Assembly (NCBI GenBank): GCA_036785705.1
Contig: JAWUZG010000005.1
Location: 868,001-932,000, forward strand
Origin: Acanthornis magna
Lineage: Eukaryota > Chordata > Aves > Passeriformes > Acanthizidae
Length of the DNA: 64,000 nt
Direction: 5' to 3'
The number at the start of each line of letters is the position of its first letter. Position 1 is the first letter of the stretch. Under the pieces are notes generated by a model, which saw nothing but the letters and a program-made list of their open reading frames with translations, ran no database searches and was not told the origin of the DNA. This document shows, in pieces, positions 23,801 to 37,711 of this stretch. The translations under genes were made by a program, and so were the position numbers.

Positions 23801-26800
23801 ACCCTTATTGCCCTGATCCAGTCTGCCCCAGGGACTTCCCTCTCCTAACTCCAGATAGAGCCTCCTCCTTTCCTGTTCCTCTTCCCCTGAAGAAAGGGAG
23901 CGTATTTTGTGGATTGAGTGTGCTGATCTAGAGCTCATTAATGCTATCGTACCATTCTGAATACATCAGCCGTGCCCATAATACTCAGTCTGAAGCCATT
24001 ATTCTCTAGAAGTGATCTTCCTATCTTCCTTTGTTATTGTTACTATTATTATTAATTTTATGCAGCTAGCACTGCAGTCTGAGCACTTTCCCAATAGTAA
24101 CTTGTATTTAGTGACTTATTAAGGTTTATTCAAGTCACAGATTCCCAGCGGATGTTCTGAGCTTGTTTCTTATTTAAAAACATCATCTAAATTCAAATCA
24201 GGAATTAACACAGTTCTGCAAATGACATTCACCCCTCTGCAGAAGGACCAGCATTAATCCTGTGTGCTGCAGCAATGGTATTTCAAGCCTTGTTTGAGGG
24301 CTTTAGTGAGCTTAAATCAGCCTTAGGCAAAGCACAAGCGTCTGCAATAGTTAGACAGGACTAACACTGCCTACTTTGGGCACCGAGTTTAGACATGTGT
24401 CAGAGGGGCTGCCTTTGGACATGGGTTCTGTTTATAGCCTGGGAGAAGACAAGGTGCTCCACAAAACCATCCTGCATCAATTGGTACTGGAGTTAGTGGC
24501 TAGAGATAAAATCTTCATGCAGTCTTGTTCCTAAACCATTTGTCCTACTGCTGGAATCCTGGTCTTTCTGGGAGAGGGGCAAGGTCCCTTTTTCAGAGCT
24601 CTAAGGGGAACCAATGGGGTGCTGGCAGAACCAGCGGGATCTTTCTTTAGGGGGACTTAGAGCTCCTATTGAAATTCAGTTCAGGTTAATCTGGTTCCTG
24701 TAGGACTCTCTGGAAATCCCCACTGTAATATATTAATATATTTGCCTCCTTACTGCTTGTCATCAGCAGCCCATGCTGTTGGAGTTCCCAGAGTTCGCAC
24801 AAAACCCGTTGTGCTGGGCCAGTGAATGGGCTGGAGAGCATCCATACATCCATCCCTTCCTCCCATGCCTCTGTAGGGTAGAGTCTGCCCTTGGCACAGA
24901 AACTGTGAAGTGGGGCGCCGAGTGGAAAAGGAATGTGATACACTCGCTTCTCCAACATCCTGCTGCTCAGAAAAACAGAAACCCAAAGCAGATGTGCCAT
25001 TAAATCATTTTGAATAATTGCAAACATTGCAGGAGTTCAGTACAAGCATCCATAGCTTTAAGCCACCTCCGCAAAGCGCTTTGTATCTGTCATAAAATTT
25101 AGATGAACTGCACTGGGTAAACTGTTTTACTGTTACCTGATAGCCACCTACATTTTAGAGCTGAACTAGCTGAGGGAAGATAGAAATAGATTTCAGTGCA
25201 TTGTGAGAGCTCAATGTGACTGATGGGATTTCTTGGTCCTGTAAAGCTGCTGCCCAACATAGGAAAATATCTGCCTTTAATTCAGAGACCAGGCAAAGGA
25301 AGCTGTCTTGTATCTGAGATGAAAGTATATGATTATTTAATCACTAGTTAGTCAGTGATAATGAGCAAGTGTTTTGCAAAATGAGCTCTTAAAGTGAGTC
25401 TCTAAACATAGATCCTGGTTCTGCAGTGCTGGAGCTGAGCACAAAGTGTGGCCCTGCTGTTCCAAGGGAAGGCTCAGCGAATCAGTGTTCCTTCGCAGCC
25501 AGGCGTTGGTGGCAAACCTGCTGCCCAAATTACCAAGCAACACGTGTGCCAAGGTCAGGGGGAGGACAGAGCTCCAAGGGTTTCTTAAGTCAAAACTGTC
25601 ATTTCTTGTGCTTCGCGGAACTTTCCCAGCAAGGATATGTTCCACTTTAATTGCTGGACTTCTGAGAACGGCCTGACAGAAGAGAAGCCAAAAAATCTTG
25701 TTTTCCTTTGTTAGCTATTTTTATTTTACCTGGATCATTACTTATCAAAGAGCGCTGCTGTCACTTGAAATAAACATGTTTAAACTTTCATAAGTAGCTT
25801 AAGAGATGCTCTTTTTGATGCTGTCTGGGAAAACATCATCTCATTTTTGGAGGAGAAAAAATTCAGCCCAAATATTTCTTCCCTCGTGTCTTTAATATCC
25901 CTCAGCAAGAGGGAAATCAAAGAAGGGAAGTTGCTGCGATCAACTGCCTTAACATTGCCTTGACGAAAGCCTGACCAAGCCAACAGTGTGCAAGGAGAGA
26001 TTGTGAGGGTACCTAAGTCTGCACACTCTTCTTTATTATCTATTCTAATTTCAGCTGCTTTGAAAGCCTCAAATAAAATCAGAACATCATGATGCTACCC
26101 ATATTTCCAGGTATCTCGGAAAACTGGGTTTCAAGAGGAAGATTGATTCCATTTCCTTGTGGCTGAGCAAGTTGCAGTACGTATTTGCAGCTCCCTATCC
26201 ACATGAGATGCTGGGCTCCACAGTGATTCAGAAAGTCAAGCCAGAAGGGACTGTTGAGTCATCCTTGTCCTCACTCTGGTGTTCCGTGAGCTGCTCTGTT
26301 CCACTTGCTCATCTCAGCGCAGGGCACGCTGTGGCTGACTGCACTTCCCTCTGCAGGAAGAGATCCAGGCTTCACATGGTGTCTCCAAGAATTTAAGCGT
26401 TTTCTGCTCTATTTCATAGCTTGTTTGAGAGTTTAATGATTGATGCTACAAAAATACTTTCCTTGTTGGCTTTTCCTTGTCTTCAGCTTCCAGCCAGTGA
26501 TTTCTATTACTTGTTACTGCAGAGATAACAAAGCCTTTTTCTGGTGTTGTGTTTTCCTTTGTGAAGGGGGTTTTACGCTATAATCAAGTTACTTCTCAGA
26601 CAAGCTGAACAGATTGAGCTCCACGTTTCTCATTAAAAGACATTCTTCTCCCATCAGTAATCTTAACTGCATCCTTTTCAGTTTTTAACATCGTCTTGCC
26701 AAGGCTGACCCTAAATCTGTTCCAGGATCCATCCCATCAAGTGTGACATATGGGGGTGAAGTTGCCTCCTGGCTTGCATGTGTTGCATTTCCAATTTATA

Positions 26801-29800
26801 TGGACATGGCTCAAGTGCAATATCCTGTGTGACACAGGGAGGTTGTGCTCTGGTCTACTGGATATTTTTACAGAGGCATTTTGTTGTTGGCTGCTGTGGC
26901 CAGTTCTGTAGGTACCTCCACAGTCCTTGTGGTGCCAAATAGTCTTGTGTTTTCATTGCTTTTTTTGTGAATAAAAGAAGAAAAAAGTTTGACAGTGCAG
27001 AGCTGTTCCCGGGGAAAGATGAGTTACTAACTTAATAAACACAGGTATTCCCAGTGCTTTCTTATTTGTTGGTTTTCTGGTTTGGCAGCTAAGCTAAAGT
27101 TCAATTAAGTGTCTCTAACCTTGCTGCAGGGAGAGCTGGGGAACCATTTGTTATTTTAAATCTCTTTACTTTTCAATTGTCAAATTCAATTAAGGGAGAA
27201 TTTATGCTTTCATAGGAAAAGGGCAGCAGCTGTAGAAAACTCAACGACCTGAGTTGTTCCAGGATCTGTTGAGGGATTTCATGCTTTCAGCAGAGCCATC
27301 TTCAGAGGTTTTGGCAGCAATTTCAGAGTTGTGGCAAATAAGTATTTGCTTATCTTAACATTTGGGCAGTTAAATATGCATAGTTTCATGCTTTGCAGCC
27401 AAGCTGCAACCGCAGAGGGCAGAGCTCAGCACCATCCACCTTTAACCGCTGCTTTTAGCCTGTTTGCAGAAAGTTTTGTTTGCACAGGCTGCACCTTGCC
27501 CCAAAATTGTTGAAATTAAAAGTGATAGTTCCACAGAGCCCAGACACATGCATAGGCGTTTTGTGGTTGGTTTTAGTTTCACTGCATCCCAGAAACAACA
27601 CTTCTCTCCTTCAAAATCTTATTCCTGATTATTTTTCTGTCTGTGGGAAGGAGGAGAAAAGGGCTTATTGTGCATTGGTACATCAGAGGATGTCATATGT
27701 AAAGACTGTGGAGTGCTTAGTCCCATGGGTTCTGTGAAAGTCTGAGATTGGTGTTCTCATGGGCCTTGTCAGTCTCTGGTGCAAAAAACAAGTTGTAAAT
27801 GTTGCTTGAGTCCATCTGAAGCCACCTCCTAACCAGGGGCTTGGGCATTTGTTGAGCTGCTGCACATCCAGTGCCTGGATTCAGAGGAGGAGACTTCTGG
27901 TGTAAAATACTGTTCTCGGGCTATTGGGATATTCTGCTGGTTAGGTTTCTTTACAGCCCTTTGCAGTAAACTTTGAGCTTTTCAATAGTCTCAGAGCAGA
28001 TGCTCTTTCTTTTGCTGTCTTGTCCTCTCTCCCCCTCCAGCTAATGGTAAAAAGTATTTTTAAGTACCGTTTCACATAAATCTGGGAGGCTGAGTGACTT
28101 AGAAGGCAGCTGGGAAGCTGAATGTGTCATCTCTGGAGTAAAACATAGATTTGGGGAGTTTTCATGTTGTTTTTTTTTTCCCAATGTTGCCATTTCTGGT
28201 GGGCCAGCAGATGGAACTGCCCACGAGGCTGTATTTATCCCTGCAAAGCCAGCTGCTGCAAAATGCTGGGGCGAGGGTTGCTTTGACTGCTATGCTTTGG
28301 AGAAGCTTTTTATTATAATGAGAATAATGTCCCTCTGTTTGGCTTAGCAACATTCTGCAAATCAGTATTTGTTCTTGAGCTTCTGTATAAATCCCACTTA
28401 GTTAATTTAGGCCAAAGCTGCAAGTCTGTAGTTGTTCCTATGAAAACAAATAAAGGATCAGAGCAATTTGGGGAGGAAATGTGATTTCTGAGATATCATC
28501 TGGTAAGGTATCTGGTGGCATCCTAGAAATTAAAGGGGTTTTCCCACTGGTATGGATGTGATGCCATGCCCTGGATTCTCCATGAAAGCACGAATGTGGT
28601 CATTACAGTGAGTGGCAATTGACCTTTAGGTATCTGTCACTGATCCTGAGAGATCTTGGAAAAGCAACAGCCAAAAAACACGGGGCCGAGAGCACCACAA
28701 ACTGAGAAACAGCCAGAATAGTGTTAAAGCTTTTTGATATTTGGGATAAAGAAATGCAAAATAGTGGCACCAGTGGGTTCACTGTGCAGGTTGAAGAAGA
28801 AAACTAGGATAATAATGATAAAATAAGTATTTTTTGAAGCTAAGGAAGGCAGAAGCAGGAGAAGTGTGAAGTGCTGGGTGAAGCCCACAGTGTCCGTGTG
28901 GGAGCTGCCAGCAGCACAGTGGGTGCTGGGTAGTGGCTGCTGCACAGGGACTCTGTAAATCCTGTGGCAATGAATATTTAATAGAGAAATAAAGTGATTA
29001 TATGTATGTGTAAATGCTGTTTTTATGTCCCTGCTGCCCTATAAATGGCTGGTAGCTATCAGCCCAGGAGGGCTGCAATAATTATGGCTTCACTGACTTG
29101 GCTGATAAAAAATCAATTCCATTGGGATGATCATATGCTTTCATTAATGGGAGGCACTGAAAGCATTATCCCTGTTTTAAGTATGCACCTACAAGAAAAA
29201 CGGGACTTGCTTTGAATGCAGCTTTCCCCAAAATCGGAAAATTCTGAAAATGCTGCTTAGCTGTCTCCTCCTTGGCAGCCTGTGGACACACAGCACTCCC
29301 TAGCAGCAGTCACTTTCCCTGGCACCTATCAGACTTTTTCCCAGCTGAATGTCTTTGGTTTGGTGGTTTTGCCTTGGCTTGTTTTGGTTTTTTCCCAGAG
29401 GAAAACTCCAAAACAAACTTTTTGCATAATTTGCATTGTTTCTATCAGTATCGCACAAGAAAAAGTTTGTTTCCATAGGAGTGTGAGGGAGACCGGTGGG
29501 TACCAAGACCTGAGACTGAGCTGGAGTGCAACATTATTTGTGGATGTATAGACCCATCCTCAGTCTCCACTTGGGAGCTGACACTGGGGCTGGACTGAGG
29601 CTGGAAACATCTGAAGTCTTCGGAAAATGCTTTTATATCAACTTTCCCTGTGTTGTCTTGTTTCCTAGGTGCAATATGTAATTTGTTCACTAATAGACTC
29701 TCTTATTTAGACAAATGAGACCTTTTTAACACCATTTGTATCAGCTGGTTTTGACTGCACTGTGTTAATTACAACAGGGATGGGGACATCGTAATTGTAG

Positions 29801-30735
29801 AGAATTGTTCGCTAATTTGGGGAAAACAGACAACACTCTGTGCCCAGCTTCCAGTTTGTTTTCTCTGTGTTTAAACGTGGCACTTAAACCATTAACATAA
29901 TCTTGGGGTGGCTGTAATTATGTGAACAACTGGGTGGGAAGGAGTCATAGCACAGTGCAAAAATAGCACCAGGGAGTGCAAACTTGTTTCTACAAACAAA
30001 ATAAGAGCAGAAGGAGGAGGGAGATAAGATGCCAACACTGCTGCATCCCGGGGCTGGCATGCATGGTTATTGTGGCTTATACAGAGTACAGGTGGGGACT
30101 GGGTAATGCAGTTGCATATTGCAGTGGTCTTCTTCTTCCCAGTGGAAATTTGGGGTTTATTGCCTGTTTCAGTTGTCCAGGAAATCATTGAGGGCTTTGA
30201 GGAAGACTCACCAAAGGTTCATCAGGTGCCGCCTCTGGGATACATCCCCCAGGTCACAGCTTTGGTCCCCGGCAGGATCCTCTGTTTACCTTCACTTATT
30301 CGTGGCTCTCATCTCCTTCTCTTGGTGCTGTGTGGAAGAGGAGAGTGGAGAGCCATCTCCCAGGCCCCTGCTGAAGCTGGGAACACCCAGCCCTGTGGGA
30401 GAGAGTGAGCCCTCCCAGTGCACCCGATCCCAAGCCTGATGGAAAAGGGCTTTGCTGCCCACGTGCATTTGGGGTTGACAACATGCATCAGGGCATTGGT
30501 TTCTCAGAGCTTGACTCTATTGTTTTATGGTTTAAAATCCCTCTGGTGCTACTAAATCAATACGTCTCCAGGGCTGAAAGAATATATCATGCTGACAGGG
30601 TAAAAAAGCATATTCCTTTTTAGCCCCCAACATGTTGAGGGTGTTTGAGCTTTCTCTCAATCCACATAAAGGCTTCTTGGCTACAGAGTCACCTTCTAAA
30701 ATTTTTTAATACTGTTTCTACCGTTTTCTGGCTTA
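20816..30735. other. Intronic sequence with nothing definite
   Basis: About 10 kb with no recognised gene, RNA or mobile element. A TA-rich, compact stretch at about 28,975-29,190 contains several TAAT and ATAAAT cores and looks like a possible conserved non-coding element. This is an impression, not evidence. Open frames here are short and unrelated to known families. Confidence 0.5.
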
Positions 30736-31630
30736 ACAGAATCACAGAATCATCAGGGTTGGAAGAGACCTTTGAGATCACCCATCTAGTCCAAACACCC
30801 ACCCAACACCACCATAATCAGCCCTATACCACCAGACATATCCAGACTCTTCTTGAACACTTCCAGAGGTGATAACTCTACTACACCCCTGGGCAACATA
30901 TTCCAAAGCCTGACCACTGTTCTAGTGAAAATATTTTTTCTAATGTCTTATGTGAATCTCCCCTGGCACAATTTAGAGCCATTTCTTCTCATCCTTCCAC
31001 TGGAGCCATGGCAGGAGAGACTGACCCCACCTCATTACACCCTCTGTTCATGTAGCTGTAGAGGGCAGCGAGCCCCCCCAAGCATCCCCTTCCGCAGACT
31101 AAACACCCCCAGTTACCTCTGCCCCTCATCACAGGGTGTGTTCTCTAGACCCTTCTCTGGAGTCGCTCCAGCACCTCGATATCCCTTTTTAACAGAGGGG
31201 CCCAAAAACTGAGCACAGGATTCGAGGTGTGGCCTCGCCTGTGCCACGTACAGGGGGACAGTCACTCTCCGTCCTGCTGGCTACGCTGTCCTTGATAGAG
31301 GCCAAGCTTTCCTTGGCCTTGGCACCTGGGCTCATACCCAGCTGTCTGTCGAGCAGCACCCCCAAGTCCCTTTGTGCTGAGCAGCTCTCAAGCCATTCAT
31401 TCTTTCATTCATTCTTCCCCAGCCCATAGTGCCCATGGGGTTGCTGTGACCCGAGTGCAGGACTTGGCACTTGGCCTTGTTGAACCTTACGCAGTTGCCC
31501 TCAGCCCATTGATCCAGTCTGTCTAAACCTGCTTGAGATCCCCCCAGCCCAGCGTGACACCTTTCCCCACATCTTAAAATGTTATTTTTGCGCTCCCCTG
31601 CAAGCTGTCTGCAGGTCACCTGGTGCAAAG
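30736..31630 (-). mobile_element. CR1 LINE 3' part, about 0.9 kb, with broken ORF2
   Basis: The left edge carries ACAGAATCACAGAATCATCA followed by GGTTGGAAGAGACCTTTGAG, the reverse complement of a CR1 3' end. The element is therefore on the minus strand. From the right edge the minus strand encodes a recognisable ORF2 piece: [11 protein letters not shown] then [17 protein letters not shown], which is the CR1 reverse transcriptase C-terminal region. It then breaks up through frameshifts into the rest of the ORF2 end and the 3'UTR. An extra ATTC-rich stretch at about 31,397-31,416 interrupts the coding match. It is 5'-truncated and dead. This is the longest mobile element in the window. Confidence 0.95.
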
Positions 31631-32100
31631 GGTTCATTCATTGCTGCTCAGACAGCGGTAGTGATCCCCTTACTTGCCCTGCACCCATGTCTTGTAACCA
31701 TCTTACCAGACTGTATCATGGCACTTTAGAAAGTCAAATCTCTTTTTAGCCCGACTTCCTAAGGAGGCTTAAGTGCTCATGCTCTGTTTATATCCTCATC
31801 CCTCCCTTGAAGAACTTTTGAACCCGTGGGCCCAGATCAGCCAAATTTATCAGCTGAAGGTGTTGATGGTAGTAAGGCTGCGAGGTATTTTTTTGGAGCT
31901 AGATAAAGTGGTGACACTGAAAAAAAGCACTTCTGTGTCAGCTCACGGCTGATCAGACATGGATTCTTCGGGAGGGGCTTGCAGACACCCAGCCACACAG
32001 CAGCCGTGGGAATTGCTGTTTTTGCAGAGCCTCAGCAGGATCAGCTCCTGCTGCCGAGGTGCCTTGGCAGTGCTGGGGCTCGCGGGGCTCCCCTGTTGCT

Positions 32101-32128
32101 GTTTCCATGGGGCTGTTTCCATGGGGCT
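32101..32128. repeat. Perfect 14-bp tandem duplication
   Basis: GTTTCCATGGGGCT occurs twice head to tail without mismatch. This is a simple local duplication, probably by slippage. Confidence 0.9.
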
Positions 32129-35100
32129 CAGCCATGGGAGAGGCTGTCTGGCTGTAAATAGCTGCTGGTAGTGGCGGGGACATCACCACAGCAAAGGGGC
32201 TTTCTGCTCTGTTACAAAATTTGGCAGTATTAGGGAGGAACAGAGCAAAACTCGAATTTTGATTTTTGCATTGCAAGCATACAGGTGAGAGTGAGGGTCA
32301 CAACAGTTTGCCTTTTTTTTGAAGCTCTTTGTCCTGAAACCGAGTGACAGGGGATCTCTGATTTTGGGGTTTCACAATGGCTTTCCTGCACTTCTGACAC
32401 TGGAGCAAATGTTGAATGGAGCCAAGCCCACAGGATCAGGCTCAGGGAGACTGATTAAAGCTGCATCGAGTCATGCATGAGTGTACATACATACATGTAT
32501 GTGCAGTTACATGCATGTATAGGTATACATCTGTATTTGTGGGCATGTGGGATGATGTGCTGTGCGCTTCTGACGGCAGAGCAAGATTCAGTATTTTTAA
32601 TTTCAAGATTGAGAATACAGCGATAAAAGAAACCCCCCATGGAGTCATCCTGGGGGGCAAGATGAGTAAGTTTGACAGCTGAGCTAGATCTTGTCACCAT
32701 CCAAAACCTGTGAGCTCCTTCAGGCTGTGCACCTTTTTCCCGGGGACACGTGGGTGATTGGCCACGGTCTCACCTGAGCCGAGTTCAAAACAAACACACA
32801 CCCCCGGCTCGTATCTCCTGAGCACGGAGCTCCCGTAAACTGAGCTCTCAGCAGCAGCCTCAATGAACTAAATCCTTCCCGGAGAGCAGGAGATAATCGC
32901 AGGAGGAGGCTCGGTTTCCCCCGCTGTGCATCTGTCAGTCAGCAGCCGCAGAGCCCGTGGGCACCAGATGGGTGGGGATTAAATCTGCCCTGGCAGATTT
33001 GGGAATTTGGGAATCTCCCCACAGAATTGGGAGCGGCTGCATCCAGGTACGAGAGGGGCATCCCACTGCAGCCCCTCCGTCTCATTTTGGGGAATGCACA
33101 GTTGTTTAGAGGAGGAGGATGTGCTGCGGGCTGCTGAGGATGCTAAATCCGTTTCTCCTCCAAAAATGATTGTGTTTGAGATCAGAAGGTGGAATTGGAA
33201 ATGGTTATTTGCTAATCTCAAACAGCTTTTTGTTTCTTTTTTAGAAGTTTTTGTTTTAAGTTTATATCCATGTTTGAGTGGGAATAAGCTCTGCTTCTGT
33301 TTCAAGTTAGTGTTTGACATGACAAAGGTTGTCTGATGTCCGTGTATAATTTTAAAAGTACTACAGAAAAGAAGGCAAATTAACCTTTAATAAGTGGAAC
33401 TACGACATTTTGTTTCTAATTTCTAGGACATGGCTCTGAGCCTACTGTAAACAATACTTTCTGGCAATTTAAATCACTGCTTTTCTCAAGAAAAATTAAA
33501 ATATCTTAAAAGGAATGGCATGTAATATCAGCAAAAAGGCAGCAGGCAAAACTGTCAAGTGCCTCCATTATTCTCTGTTATTTTTAGCGTCTTGTGTCTT
33601 TTGGAATCTTTGAGCTTAGAGTTGAGGTTCCCTACATGTGCTTTTCTGATATGTTCTCCCAACCTCTTTATGATGACCTCTCACTGCAATAGCAATCAGG
33701 GATATGTTGCATGACTCCAGCAGAATCTTTATCATCATTTTTGCCTTTTGTTATATGCACATCATACTGTATCCGTGGCTTCCAAAGTGAATCCAAAGGC
33801 TTCCTTGCTGCAGGAATCTTGCTTTCAGCCTTTACTCTTCAATCTCCATGAAATAAATTTAAAAATATACATTTCCAAAGTTAGATGTTTTTCTGCTTGG
33901 AAAGTCTTTGAAGCTTGAATTTCCACTGTCTTGCTTTTTCTGCTGTTCTCCTGGTAGCCTTTTGCTCAGAAGGGTGTGGGTCTTCAACACTCCGTTTTTC
34001 TACTGGCACATATGCCAAACTTCAGTTCTTTAATAAGTTTGTTATTGACTCTGGGACCTTTTGCACTGGATTTCTCATTCTTCTCATGCCGTTTGTTATT
34101 TTTGGCCTATTAACTCTGATAGGTGATTAAATTTAATTATATGAAGTTGAACTTGATTATTTAACATTAATTAAACCACTCTGTGTTTCCATTCTTCAAA
34201 TCTCTTGAGAAAGAATTACAATATTCCCTTTCTGCTGTAACCTACATTAGGAGAATTGGCTAAACTTTTTAAAGCTGAATAAGAGGGGTAGAGCTCATTG
34301 GTTTCTTCAGGAGATTATTGGTAAGGCCTGATGTTCAAGTTTGAGGTGGTGGAGACACTAGGCAGTGCTTTGCCATAATAAAAACTCCTGAGTAGAATTT
34401 ATTTTCCCTTTTTCCCCTCCTGTTTTTAAGAACAGACTTCAAGCTTCTGATTTCAGGAGTCTTTTTATATCTTGTTCAAATCCTCTGTGTGTGAGACCTT
34501 GTCCACAAGTGTGGTATAAATCACAAATTAGGTAGTATGGCCTGTCTGAACCAGTATTTCAAAATTACAGTCTGTCTTATTTTAACCAGGGACCTCGGAG
34601 CTACCTGTTAATTAATATCAACTCAGACATATTTAGTTAGGTATAAAATATAGTGTTGACCTGGATTTATTTTGAAAGGATTGAACAGTTATGAGACTTA
34701 GATTTTCATCTGGGTTTTTTTTATTTGATTTATGTAGCTTCCTCTGTGGCATATTGTAGACAGTTCTTACGAGATATTTCAGTTCTTTAATTACTTTAAG
34801 TGAATGCTCATACCATAGCTGTGTATAGCGCAAGCTTTCTCAGTTGTGTTTCTGGTACCACTTCTTGAGTTTATTCTGCTAAATGTTTCCCAGGGGTTTT
34901 CTCTAATACTTGCATAAAATTCACTGCTTTTCAAACACTGCTGCCATAAATTCTCAGGCTAATGTATCCAAAGGAAACAAATAGGAAAATTAAGTAGAAC
35001 ATTTTGTACCTGGACAGATATTACAGCGGTTGTCCCCTGAGCTGATTCAGCCTGATTGTAAATCTGTTTTAAGTCCCTGATTTCCCCCTGATGTGAGCTA

Positions 35101-37694
35101 GCAAACGGCTGCATCCTGTCCCAGGTGATCCCGCTGGATTGATGTTGGCATTGGGGTGTCTCCTGTGTGTTGTCTGACTGACACGTGCAGCACAGATCTG
35201 CTGCTCCTAAAGCAGTGCATCACAGCTAGGAAAATGAGAAAGCAATGTAAAATGCATGACTGACTGCTTTGCCAGTTGAATAAGAAATAGTTTCTAGAGG
35301 CCATGAATTATGCGCAAAGTAATTTTTAATATTAATTTTATTGGTGTTTTATAAAGTGGCTCTAGCAGTGGCATTTTGAAAAGGTTCAAAATAGTTAGAA
35401 CCTGCAGTAAAGGGCAGCTCCACAAAGATGATTACTTTTCCAAGAAAACCAATGGGCAAAATAAGCAACTTCTTGCCTCAGGGTAGAAAATCAGACCTTG
35501 GTCCCATAAACTTTGGTACTTGCTTTGCTTTGAACACAGGAATAGCCTCATTAACCCTTGTAAGAACAAACAGCTGGAATAAAGTTATGCCTATGTGTGT
35601 GTAGGAGCAGGGCTTAAACCGCCCACAGCATCAGACCTGATGTGTGCCTCCTGGGCACCTCTGGGCTTGTGATTTCCCATGGAAATGCTCCCATGTGGAG
35701 GGGTGGTCTCAAAGGTCTCGAATGGAGCCCAGGCTCCTGGGGTGGTGTGGACAGTTCACTTCCCTCTGCAGCTGAATGGAGCTCATGCCGCTCTGTGTTT
35801 CTCTGCTCTGCCTTCTCCGTGCAGGCACTGAGTCCTCAGGGGTAGGACTGCATGGGACGTGCAGCAGATGCAGCTCTCCCTAGGACCAGAACCTGCAGTC
35901 TTTGTAATAACTGGGATGAGTTTGGCTCTTCGGCATCCATTAAACAAAATTCAGACAAAGACCCTCAGAAGAGTTAAATCAGCATAATTTCTTAAGTGGA
36001 GCTGGGGTTGGTGGTGTTAAGATATCTGGTTTAGAAATGTATTTTAAAAAATCCTCTGCAATACCAGCACACAACCAAGTAAAAGGTATTTTGGGCCAGA
36101 TTTTGCAGTTACTTGAGCTTCAGTGATGTGTAAAGCATAGTGTCGACTCAAGATCTTTTCCCTGTCTGCACAAGTGGTGTTTTTACCTCGCGTTCAGAGT
36201 TTTTCCCTGTGTGTGGAAATACCATTGCTCATTGAATTTATTGTTGCTGATAGGACTGAGTCATCTGCATATCTCCCCAAGGCAGGATGCCAAGGAGTGA
36301 TCCATGTGGCCTCATCCTGCAGGATGCAGGGGGCTCCTGGCACTCAGCACAGTGTCAGATGGGGATGGATCTTGAACTTGGTTTAGGGTCCATTGGGTGT
36401 GGTCCTGCTGGAGATGCCTCTTCTTTCCGCTGGCTTTGGCAGCTGGGAAGCATTTATCACCATTCCTGGGTCTGGGATTCTGAGCAGCAAACCTGGGCAG
36501 GATGGACAGCTTTCTTGGCAGAGAAGGAAAGAGAAACCTGAGTTGTGCTGAGGTGGCTGGCCCAGGTCTGTGTGCACATCTCAGTGTCGGAGGCACTGGG
36601 AGACACCAATTCAGGAGTGTTTAGAGATGGTGGTGAGGAGACTCCTAAAGATACTCTGCCTTGAATAAGACCTTACAAATATCTGTGCCTGCTTCTTCCA
36701 CCCCAGCTGTTTTTCATGTTCTCCAGAACAGTATTTTTGACAAATATGCCATGTCCTTTTTGTTAAAAAGACATCTTTCAGTTTTCATCTGACACATGGC
36801 TGGATGTTTCTTTGGTGTCTCTTCACATATTTGCTGTAACTGTTTTTAATCATTCCTTGCAGAATGGGTGAATTCCCTTCTCAGCCTTTCCTTCGTGAGC
36901 TCCCAGGGGCCTTTGTCATGAGTTTCTCCTCCTTCACCAGCCCTGTCCTTGCTTCCAGGGCACCCTCCTGTGAATCCCCTGATTGCTGGGTATTGGCCAC
37001 TGTGGGTATTGTTCTTGTATTGAAAGGGAAAATATTTAGCAGCAAGTAAAGTGTTTGCTGGTGGAAAGCTACAGCATCTGTAACCCTCTGTTGTGTTTAT
37101 GTTAGCAATTTCAATATCTTTGTCATAATAACAGTAATTTAAACAGGTAGTGTTGACTGAAGGGCAATTAGGATTGTTGAATTTTGCATTTCCCTAATAC
37201 TCACCACAAGGTGCCACTGAGCCCCATTCTGCTGATGTTTATAGTGCTACAACTGAGCGGCTCCTTTGAAGTCAGAGGCAGCAAAGGGATGTGGAGCATG
37301 CAGAGCACTGGCACTGGCCCCTGCACAGCTCCCCAGAAATGGGCCCTGATGCTGGAGGTCATCACAGGGGTTTGGGTTCCTTTCCTTCTGCAGAGATTCC
37401 TTCACAGCTGCTCTTCCTGACAGCCTGATTTATGCCCTGGGATTTATGGAGCTGAACAAATGATTGTAGAAGAGCTATGTGTTTTATTACACAGGGACCA
37501 ATTTTCCCAAGCCAGAGGGCAAATCCTCTCTTCTCTACCTGTGCTCTGGTTGTGCAGCTGCTGTGCATCCTCTTTGGTAGTCTGAAAGCTGCAGATTAGG
37601 GGATTCGAGGGGCCAGAGGAGTCATTTATCCTCCTTTGGAACCCAGGAGTGCAGTAGGCGTTGCTGGGTTTTGCTGGGGGATACAACAGGGTCT

Positions 37695-37711
37695 GGGGGG
37701 GGGGGGGGGGG
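37695..37711. repeat. Poly(G) run, 17 nt
   Basis: An uninterrupted run of G. Runs like this are hard to sequence and polymerise, so the exact length is uncertain. It opens a Gly-rich frame on plus and a Pro-rich frame on minus, both spurious. Confidence 0.9.

Noticed and set aside
32442..32700. Frames over the TACATACATG/TGTATG tract
   Set aside because: Simple-sequence origin; no protein family resemblance.
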